Shown here in pieces: positions 58,229-64,000 of a DNA stretch of 64,000 nt. Position 1 is the stretch's first letter. Each line of letters starts with the position of its first letter. Position numbers and translations under genes: made by a program. Source of the stretch: an uncultured Lachnospiraceae bacterium (GTDB lineage Bacteria; Bacillota; Clostridia; Lachnospirales; Lachnospiraceae); the NCBI GenBank assembly GCA_947164605.1, contig CAMUXE010000010.1, positions 23,690 through 87,689 on the forward strand, in the 5' to 3' direction. The notes beneath the pieces are model-generated. The model worked only from the letters and a program-made list of their open reading frames with translations, searched no databases and was not told the DNA's origin.

Positions 58229-58264
58229 GTGGAAAGTAAGAGAAAGCTTACTTTCCACTTTTTC
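58229..58264 (+). terminator. Terminator after tRNA-Ser
   Basis: GTGGAAAGTAAG (58229-58240) pairs perfectly with CTTACTTTCCAC (58247-58258), followed by a T run. Confidence 0.92.
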
Positions 58265-58306
58265 GTTTATGGGATTAATTTAAGAAATTATTTTATTGAT
58301 GATTAT

Positions 58307-58342
58307 AAGACCTGGAATCAGAGCTGATTCCAGGTCTTTTTT
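58307..58342 (+). terminator. Second terminator after tRNA-Ser
   Basis: AAGACCTGGAATCAG (58307-58321) pairs perfectly with CTGATTCCAGGTCTT (58324-58338), then TTTTTT. A backup stop 43 nt beyond the first. Confidence 0.9.
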
Positions 58343-58366
58343 GGATTTGGTTTGGGGTGGGGGCGA

Positions 58367-58509
58367 GAGGGGATTTGAGAGGGGTACATAGTAGAGGGGA
58401 TTTGAGAGGGGGGTAGAGGGAATGTTGGAAGATGCAAATTGGTGGAAATGGACTGCTTTTCCAAGATTTATATGAATTATGGTGAAAATGACTGCTTTTC
58501 CAAGATTTA
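58367..58509. repeat. Two kinds of direct repeats before iorA
   Basis: GAGGGGATTTGAGAGGGG occurs at 58367 and 58394. A 29-30-bp unit with core CTGCTTTTCCAAGATTTA occurs at 58441-58470 and 58481-58509; CCAAGATTT can then pair with AAATCTTGG ending at 58532. The rest of the 57988-58751 gap holds the tRNA, terminators and a weak promoter. Confidence 0.75.
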
Positions 58510-58646
58510 GAGCAAATTTTGAGAAATCTTGGTCACCAGAATGAAAAAAGCAAGTATAAGGGTTAAAAAGGGCCAAGAAAGGGCTAAAAAGTCCAAGAAT
58601 TTAAATGAAATCCAAGAAAGGAATGGAAAATGCGGATGGTTTATGG

Positions 58647-58652
58647 TAAAAT
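58647..58652 (+). promoter_or_regulatory. Extended -10 promoter before iorA
   Basis: TATGGTAAAAT contains TGG plus TAAAAT (58647-58652); no good -35 is seen. It would give a leader of about 95 nt for the ior operon. Confidence 0.45.
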
Positions 58653-58751
58653 TAGCTAATGTTCCGACTGATTTGTCAGAAAAAATGTGCAAAATGTGCA
58701 AAATTTTCTTGGGATTATGTCTGGAAACTAATAAAAAAGGGGTAATTAGAA

Positions 58752-60488
58752 GTGTCAAAAAAAGAGATAATGCTTGGCAACGCTGCGATTGCGCGCGGAG
58801 CTTGGGAAGCAGGTGTTAAGGTTTCTTCGGCTTATCCTGGTACACCAAGTACAGAGATAAGTGAGAATATAGTTAATTATAAGGAGATTTATGCTGAGTG
58901 GGCCCCAAATGAGGCAGTTGCAGCAGAGGTTGCTATAGGTGCTTCACTTGCTGGAACTCGTGCATTGGCTTCAATGAAGCTTGTTGGATTGAACGTAGCT
59001 TCAGATGCAATGTACACAGCAGCTTATATAGGTGTAAATGGTGGATTGGTAGTAGTTGTGGCAGATGATCCAGGTCTCTACTCATCTCAGAATGAGCAGG
59101 ATACTAGACTTGTGGCTAGAAGTGCCCATATCCCAGTACTCGAGCCATCTGACTCACAGGAGGCAAAAGATTTCACAAAACTTGCCTATGAGATCAGTGA
59201 AAAGTATGACACACCGGTATTTTTAAGGACAACAACAAGACTTGCTCATTCACAGGGAACAGTTGAACTCTGCGATAGGGTTGAGATTGAAGATAAGCCA
59301 TACGAGAGAGATGTGGCTCACAATGTAATGATGCCGGGCAATGCCAAGAAGAGACACATCTTCGTTGAGCAGAGAGAAAATCAGATGAAGAAGGATGCCT
59401 GCGATTTCGAGATAAATCGCGTAGAGATGGGCGACACAAAGATTGGCTTCATCACAAGCGGTATCGCATACCAGTATGTTAAGGAAGTTTGCCCAGAGGC
59501 TTCAGTGCTCAAGCTTGGCATGGTATATCCACTTCCAGAGCAGTTGATAAAGGATTTTGCCGCAAAGGTAGACAGACTCATCATATTTGAGGAGTTAGAG
59601 CCATTCTTTGAGACAGAGATCAAGTCATGGGGCATAAAGTGCGAAGGTAAAGAGCTTTTCACACTTCAGGGCGAGTATTCGGCAAATATGCTTCGTGAGA
59701 AAATCCTTGGTCAGAAGGTAGAAGTTAAGCCAAGTCAGGTGACTGCACGTCCACCAATTTTATGTCCAGGATGCCCTCACAGATCAACATTCTACGTATT
59801 GAAGAAGCTTGGAATTCACGCATCAGGAGATATAGGATGTTACACACTTGGTGCTGTTGCTCCGCTTTCAGTAGTTGACACTACTGTCTGCATGGGTGCT
59901 TCAATTGCAGTACTTCATGGTATGGAGAAGGCAAAGGGCAGCGAGTGGACTAAGAACTGGGTAGCAGTTATTGGTGATTCAACATTTATGCATACTGGAA
60001 TTATCTCCCTTGAGAATATGGCTTATAATCAGTCAAAGGGAACAGTTATCATTATGGATAACTCAACCACAGGTATGACAGGACATCAGGACCATGCAGC
60101 TACAGGTAAGACATTGGACGGTACTGTTGTTCCAGCAATATCTATATATAAGGTATGTAAGGCCCTCGGAATCGAGAACGTAGTTGAGGTCAATGCATTT
60201 GACACAGCAGAACTTGAGAGGGTTGTTAAGGAAGAGACTTCAAGAGATGCACTTTCAGTAATTATCGCTTGTGCGCCATGTGCTCTTCTCAAGGGACAGA
60301 AGTTCCCTAATAAGGTTAAGGCCTTTCCTGACAAGTGCAAGAAGTGCGGAGCTTGCTTAAGACCTGGATGCCCAGCAGTTACTAAGACTGAGGATGGCAA
60401 GATTAAGATTGATGAAACAATGTGTAATGGATGCGGACTTTGTGCTTCTCTATGTAAGTTCGAAGCCCTTGAGAAATATGAGGTATAA
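58752..60488 (+). CDS. iorA: Indolepyruvate ferredoxin oxidoreductase, alpha subunit
   Basis: 578-residue subunit that with IorB oxidatively decarboxylates aryl pyruvates to aryl-acetyl-CoA using TPP and ferredoxin. It has a pyruvate-binding N-terminal domain (SSAYPGTPSTEISENIVNYK), a TPP domain (GDIGCYTLGA and GDSTFMHTGIISLENMAYNQ) and a C-terminal pair of 4Fe-4S motifs (CKKCGACLRPGCP and CNGCGLCASLCK). GTG at 58752 after GGGG. iorB follows 3 nt later. It would act in fermentation of, or synthesis from, aromatic amino-acid carbon skeletons. Confidence 0.95.
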   Translation: MSKKEIMLGNAAIARGAWEAGVKVSSAYPGTPSTEISENIVNYKEIYAEWAPNEAVAAEVAIGASLAGTRALASMKLVGLNVASDAMYTAAYIGVNGGLVVVVADDPGLYSSQNEQDTRLVARSAHIPVLEPSDSQEAKDFTKLAYEISEKYDTPVFLRTTTRLAHSQGTVELCDRVEIEDKPYERDVAHNVMMPGNAKKRHIFVEQRENQMKKDACDFEINRVEMGDTKIGFITSGIAYQYVKEVCPEASVLKLGMVYPLPEQLIKDFAAKVDRLIIFEELEPFFETEIKSWGIKCEGKELFTLQGEYSANMLREKILGQKVEVKPSQVTARPPILCPGCPHRSTFYVLKKLGIHASGDIGCYTLGAVAPLSVVDTTVCMGASIAVLHGMEKAKGSEWTKNWVAVIGDSTFMHTGIISLENMAYNQSKGTVIIMDNSTTGMTGHQDHAATGKTLDGTVVPAISIYKVCKALGIENVVEVNAFDTAELERVVKEETSRDALSVIIACAPCALLKGQKFPNKVKAFPDKCKKCGACLRPGCPAVTKTEDGKIKIDETMCNGCGLCASLCKFEALEKYEV

Positions 60489-60491
60489 GAG

Positions 60492-61061
60492 ATGACTAAG
60501 AATATTATGATAGTTGGTGTCGGAGGACAGGGAACTCTGCTCACAAGTAGAATTCTTGGCGGACTCATGGAAGATGCCGGATATGACGTAAAAATCAGTG
60601 AAGTGCACGGAATGGCCCAGAGAGGTGGCTCAGTTGTAACATTTGTCCGTTATGGAGAAAAGGTTGCAGAGCCTATAGTTGAAGAGGGACAGGCTGATGT
60701 ACTTATAGCCTTTGAGAGACTTGAGGCTTTAAGATATGCTCATTTCCTGAAGAAGGACGGCGTTCTTATTGTAAATGATCAGAGAATTGATCCAATGCCA
60801 GTAGTTACAGGAGCTGCAACATATCCTGAAAATATCATTGAGGATTTAAAGAAGCAGTACACTGTATATGACATAGATGCTATGGATGAGGCTAAAAAGC
60901 TGGGGAATTCCAGAGTGTTCAATAACATTGTCCTGGGGATGGCTGCTAGACATATGGACTTTACTAAGGATCAGTGGCTTGCAGTTATTGAGAAAAAGGT
61001 TCCACCAAAGACAATAGAGATTAATAAAGAAGCTTTCCTTGCTGGTTACGGCAGAGAGTGA
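60492..61061 (+). CDS. iorB: Indolepyruvate ferredoxin oxidoreductase, beta subunit
   Basis: 189-residue gamma/beta-type subunit: MIVGVGGQGTLLTSRILGGL at the N-terminus, then VKISEVHGMAQRGGSVVTFV, as in IorB. It completes the enzyme with IorA. Three nt after iorA; paaK follows. ATG at 60492 with AAGAGA. Confidence 0.94.
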   Translation: MTKNIMIVGVGGQGTLLTSRILGGLMEDAGYDVKISEVHGMAQRGGSVVTFVRYGEKVAEPIVEEGQADVLIAFERLEALRYAHFLKKDGVLIVNDQRIDPMPVVTGAATYPENIIEDLKKQYTVYDIDAMDEAKKLGNSRVFNNIVLGMAARHMDFTKDQWLAVIEKKVPPKTIEINKEAFLAGYGRE

Positions 61062-61077
61062 TAAAACGGGGTTTTTT

Positions 61078-62376
61078 ATGTATTGGAATGAAACAAAAGA
61101 GTGTATGAGCCGTGATCAGATTGAAGAACTTCAGTCAAAAAGGCTTGTTAAGCAGATTAACAGAATTTACCACAATGTAGAGTATTATAGAAAGAAAATG
61201 CAGGAAGCTGGTCTTGAACCATCTGATATTAGGGGAATCGAGGATTTAGACAAGCTGCCATTTACTACATATGAAGATATTGCAAAGGCCTATCCTTTTG
61301 GCCTTTCTGCAGTACCACTCTCTGAGGCAGTCAGAGTACATGCGTCAAGCGGTACAACAGGCAAGCCAAAGATTGCCATCTACACAAGGAAGGATATTGA
61401 TATCTGGTCAGAGTGCGTTGCAAGATGCTTCTCAATGGCTGGAATCACTAAGAATGACATAATTCAGGTAGGCTACGGCTACGGACTTTTCACAGGCGGA
61501 CTTGGCGCTCACTATGGTGCTGAGAACCTTGGAGCCCTCGTTATTCCTATGTCTACGGGCAATACTAAGAAGCTTATAGATATGATGATTGACTGCGGAA
61601 CAACAGCGATTGCCTGCACTCCATCATATTTGCTCCATGTGGCTGAGGCTCTTGAGGCTGAGGGACTTGTGGACAAGATTAAGCTTAAGTACGCTATCTG
61701 CGGTGCAGAGCCATGGACAGACAATATGCGCAAGCAGATTGAGGAAAGACTTCATATTAAAGCAGTCGATATATATGGTCTGACAGAGATTATGGGACCT
61801 GGTGTTGCAGCAGACTGTGAGCATCACAAGGGCCTTCATATCTGGGAGGACCACTTCATTCCTGAAATTATTGACCCAGATACTCTTGAACAGTTGCCAG
61901 CGGGCCAGACTGGAGAGCTTGTAATCACTACAATCACAAAGGAAGGCATGCCTTTGATTCGTTATAGAACTAGAGATCTTACTTCTATAGAAATCGGCAA
62001 ATGTGATTGTGGCCGTACTATGGCTCGTATCCAGAGATTTAAGGGCAGAAGTGACGATATGCTTGTAATCAGGGGAGTTAATGTATTCCCTTCACAGGTT
62101 GAGCAGGCACTTCTTGAGATTGATGGAACTACTCCAAACTACATGATTAACGTCGACAGAGTTGATAATAATGATACATTTGAAGTTCAGATTGAGGTTG
62201 AGGAGCGCTTCTTCTCTGATGAGATTAGAAAGCTTGAGGAACTCAGATCTAAAGTTGAGAACTCAATTCACCAGATGACAGGTATTAAGGCTAAGGTAAG
62301 ACTTGTTGAACCAAACGCCCTTCCTCATTCTGATGGAAAGACAAAGCATGTAAATGACGCTAGAAAGCTTGTGTAA
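61078..62376 (+). CDS. paaK: Phenylacetate-CoA ligase
   Basis: Adenylate-forming enzyme of 432 residues. P-loop VHASSGTTGKPKIAIYT, motif YGLTEIMGPGVAADC, GELVITTITKEGMPLIRYRT and the C-terminal DGKTKHVNDARKL. The ATG at 61078 (MYWNETKECMSRDQIEELQS) follows GGGG at 6 nt. In an ior operon it interconverts aryl acetate and aryl-acetyl-CoA: salvage of external aryl acetates, or the reverse direction to yield ATP. Confidence 0.94.
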   Translation: MYWNETKECMSRDQIEELQSKRLVKQINRIYHNVEYYRKKMQEAGLEPSDIRGIEDLDKLPFTTYEDIAKAYPFGLSAVPLSEAVRVHASSGTTGKPKIAIYTRKDIDIWSECVARCFSMAGITKNDIIQVGYGYGLFTGGLGAHYGAENLGALVIPMSTGNTKKLIDMMIDCGTTAIACTPSYLLHVAEALEAEGLVDKIKLKYAICGAEPWTDNMRKQIEERLHIKAVDIYGLTEIMGPGVAADCEHHKGLHIWEDHFIPEIIDPDTLEQLPAGQTGELVITTITKEGMPLIRYRTRDLTSIEIGKCDCGRTMARIQRFKGRSDDMLVIRGVNVFPSQVEQALLEIDGTTPNYMINVDRVDNNDTFEVQIEVEERFFSDEIRKLEELRSKVENSIHQMTGIKAKVRLVEPNALPHSDGKTKHVNDARKLV

Positions 62377-62387
62377 GGAGGGGGTTT

Positions 62388-62825
62388 ATGGTAAAGCAGT
62401 TATCAGTTTTTTTGGAAAATAAGCCAGGTACACTTAATAAGGCTCTTTTGATGTTGAAGAATAACGATGTCAATATCGTGGCTATCAGCCTTGCGGATAC
62501 CAGTGAATTTGGACTTGCAAGACTAATAGTTGATGATCTTGAGAAGGGCAGGAGCGCAATCAGAGAAGGCGGCTATACCTCAACATTGGCCGACGTGATA
62601 GCAGTAAGATTAGCTCAGAGAGTGGGCTATCTGCAGGAAATTCTCGATAAGCTCAGTGCAGCAGGTATCAATGTGGAGTACATGTACACAGCTTCAACAG
62701 GCCCAGATGGCGCTGATCTTATAATGAAGACATCAGACCCCGCAAAAGCTGAGGAAGTACTCGCAGAGGCCAAGGCAGAGGTTTTGAAACAGGATGATTT
62801 GAGAAAGCTAGGCGGAGACAATTGA
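62388..62825 (+). CDS. Tandem ACT-domain regulatory protein
   Basis: 145-residue protein made of two ACT-like halves (QLSVFLENKPGTLNKALLML near the start; AQRVGYLQEILDKLSAAGIN, then YMYTASTGPD in the second). It is commonly encoded next to ior/paaK genes and presumably binds an aromatic amino acid. GGAGGGGG precedes the ATG. Its stop overlaps the TTG start of the next gene (TTGA). Confidence 0.88.
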   Translation: MVKQLSVFLENKPGTLNKALLMLKNNDVNIVAISLADTSEFGLARLIVDDLEKGRSAIREGGYTSTLADVIAVRLAQRVGYLQEILDKLSAAGINVEYMYTASTGPDGADLIMKTSDPAKAEEVLAEAKAEVLKQDDLRKLGGDN

Positions 62826-63625
62826 ATATAGTAGATTTTCATACACACATCTTTCCTGACGCAATTGCGGAGAGGACGATTAGTATGCTTAGCGAAAAAA
62901 CTCAAATAAAGGCATATAGCAATGGAACGCTCGATGGTTTGCGCAGACAGATGCAGACATCGGGCGTTGCCCTTTCTGTGATTTTGCCAGTAATCACAAG
63001 AGCTAAGCAATTTGACTCGATATTAAAATTTGCCGTAGAGACCAATGAGCACTATGACGACTTGCTTTCTTTTGGAGCAGTCTTCCCAGGTGACGAGGAC
63101 TATAAGGCTAAACTTAGATTAATGAAGGAATATGGCATCAAGGGAATCAAGATTCATCCTAACTATCATGCAATTGACTTTAATGATAAGAGGACTATGA
63201 ACCTGGTGTATGCTGCCTGTGAGGAGGACGTGATTATTAGTGTCCATGCTGGTAAGGATGTGGGAATCCCTGAAGTAATCAATAACACTCCAGACATGAT
63301 TGTTGATGTCCTTGATCAGATTAGGCCCAAGAAGCTCGTTCTGGCCCACGCTGGAGCATGGGGCATGTGGGATGAGGTTGAAGCCAAAATATGTGGCAGA
63401 GATGTCTACATGGATCTGGCCTACACGACCGACAATATTGATACTGCCCAGTTAAAGCGTATCATAGAAAGCCACGGCTCAGATAAGGTCCTTTTTGCCA
63501 CCGATCTACCTTGGAGCGGCCAGAAGGAGTCTATAGAATTCCTTAAATCCTTGGAATTGGGCGACGAGGCAGAGAATAGAATTCTTTCGTCCAATGCTTA
63601 TACTTTGCTTGGGGTGGGTGAATAG
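62822..63625 (+). CDS. Amidohydrolase-2 family metal hydrolase
   Basis: 267-residue TIM-barrel hydrolase: MNIVDFHTHIF (HxH), GIKGIKIHPNYHAIDF, SVHAGKDVGIP, LAHAGAWGMW and LFATDLPWSG (metal Asp). It belongs to the amidohydro_2 or decarboxylase-like group; substrate unknown. The TTG at 62822 overlaps the ACT gene by 4 nt. Its stop codon lies in the terminator stem. Confidence 0.85.
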   Translation: MNIVDFHTHIFPDAIAERTISMLSEKTQIKAYSNGTLDGLRRQMQTSGVALSVILPVITRAKQFDSILKFAVETNEHYDDLLSFGAVFPGDEDYKAKLRLMKEYGIKGIKIHPNYHAIDFNDKRTMNLVYAACEEDVIISVHAGKDVGIPEVINNTPDMIVDVLDQIRPKKLVLAHAGAWGMWDEVEAKICGRDVYMDLAYTTDNIDTAQLKRIIESHGSDKVLFATDLPWSGQKESIEFLKSLELGDEAENRILSSNAYTLLGVGE

Positions 63626-63680
63626 ATGGCTAGGTATGTCAGATGAGGAGATAAAAAGCCATCTTTCTTTTGTTTTTTTT
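63624..63680 (+). terminator. Terminator of the ior operon
   Basis: AGATGGC (63624-63630, overlapping the stop codon) pairs with GCCATCT (63658-63664), followed by TTCTTTTGTTTTTTTT. The loop is long (27 nt). Confidence 0.65.
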
Positions 63681-63855
63681 GGAATATAAAATAGAAAAAT
63701 CTCAAAAAACTTAGAAAAAGTCAAAAATGGTGGAAAAAAGGCCTTTGATATTTGTTTTAAATACACAACATCTTGGCTTGAATTGTGATAAAATGCCTAA
63801 ATATAGGGGCATTAAAAGTTTTTTTGAAAAAATCAAAAAAAGTTGAAAAAAGTTG

Positions 63856-63884
63856 TTGACATACCCTTACCTAGATGATAATAT
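63856..63884 (+). promoter_or_regulatory. rRNA operon promoter
   Basis: TTGACA (63856-63861) and TAATAT (63879-63884), spacer 17 bp, preceded by A-rich tracts (63821-63850) that look like an UP element. A second -10-like TAAAAT occurs near 63788 and may be a tandem promoter. Confidence 0.75.
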
Positions 63885-64000
63885 AATCAAGTCGCCGATG
63901 AACAGCGACAAAACAAAAAGCATTAAAGCCTAGCTTTGAAGCGACAGAACATTGATAATTCAATAGTAAGACAACCCTGAAAATTCTTTATGAATTTTCA
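63885..64000 (+). other. Leader of an rRNA operon (16S gene expected just beyond the window)
   Basis: The bases AACATTGATAATTCAATAGT, then AAGACAACCCTGAAAATTC, resemble the spacer found immediately before 16S rRNA genes in Lachnospiraceae. GAAAATTC and GAATTTTC form an 8-bp hairpin at the very end. No part of the 16S gene itself is visible. Confidence 0.65.

Noticed and set aside
58529..58819. 96-codon open frame before and into iorA (MVTRMKKASIRVKKGQERAK...)
   Set aside because: It overlaps iorA in another frame, has a Lys/Arg-rich composition expected from AT-rich spacer, and has no ribosome-binding site; iorA has a better start.

Overview
The window looks like the replication-origin region of a low-to-moderate GC Firmicute, most probably a Lachnospiraceae (Clostridia). 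Three things point there: the gene order gyrB-recF-S4-dnaN-dnaA on one arm and rpmH-rnpA-yidD-yidC-jag-mnmE-mnmG-rsmG on the other; lineage-type genes (DUF3881-like, DUF4867-like, DUF4446 after parB); and an rRNA-operon leader at the right edge. Several genes appear to start with TTG.

Layout. 1-10.6 kb (minus strand): gyrB (cut by the left edge), recF, an S4-domain gene, dnaN, dnaA, then a transglutaminase / DUF58 / MoxR operon that sits between dnaA and rpmH. DnaA boxes and an AT-rich 11/12-bp repeat array fill 10.6-11.2 kb. A DnaA-trio-like element next to an AT-rich stretch lies between dnaA and dnaN. The origin therefore looks bipartite, with its halves about 6 kb apart. 11.3-18.6 kb (plus): ribosome/RNase P/membrane-insertion and tRNA-modification genes. 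18.7-23.7 kb: a complete sufCBDSU Fe-S assembly operon. 24-25.6 kb: a membrane chemoreceptor-like protein behind a leader that can fold two exclusive ways. 26.0-26.55 kb: a probable ~510-nt non-coding RNA with its own promoter and strong terminator, followed by a LuxR-type regulator with a degenerate receiver. 27.3-30.1 kb: two perfect parS sites, parA, parB and a DUF4446 gene. 30.2-33.7 kb: serS, an HD-GYP protein and a DUF3881-like protein, then tRNA-Arg(CCT).

33.9-37.1 kb holds a GT4 glycosyltransferase and a GH13 glucosidase. 37.1-48.2 kb is a clearly AT-richer, probably acquired surface-polymer cluster: three CDP-glycerol glycerophosphotransferase-like proteins, GT4, GT2, a deacetylase-like protein, an SGNH-like protein and a propeller-like protein. 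Most of these enzymes carry the same Rossmann-like GxGxxG side module. A broken acyltransferase pseudogene marks its left edge.

48.3-54.9 kb: a DUF4867-like gene, a transaldolase-like aldolase, a STAS / RsbW-type kinase / SpoIIE-type phosphatase partner-switching set, a metallophosphoesterase and a gluconate 5-dehydrogenase-like SDR. 55-58 kb: hflX (minus), a MATE transporter and tRNA-Ser(GCT). 58.7-63.6 kb: an iorA-iorB-paaK-ACT-amidohydrolase operon for aryl-pyruvate/aryl-acetate metabolism. The window ends in an rRNA-type promoter and leader just before an expected 16S gene.

Many intergenic gaps contain short repeats of about 10-13 bp whose unit differs at every locus. All family assignments come from reading the sequence; no searches were run.
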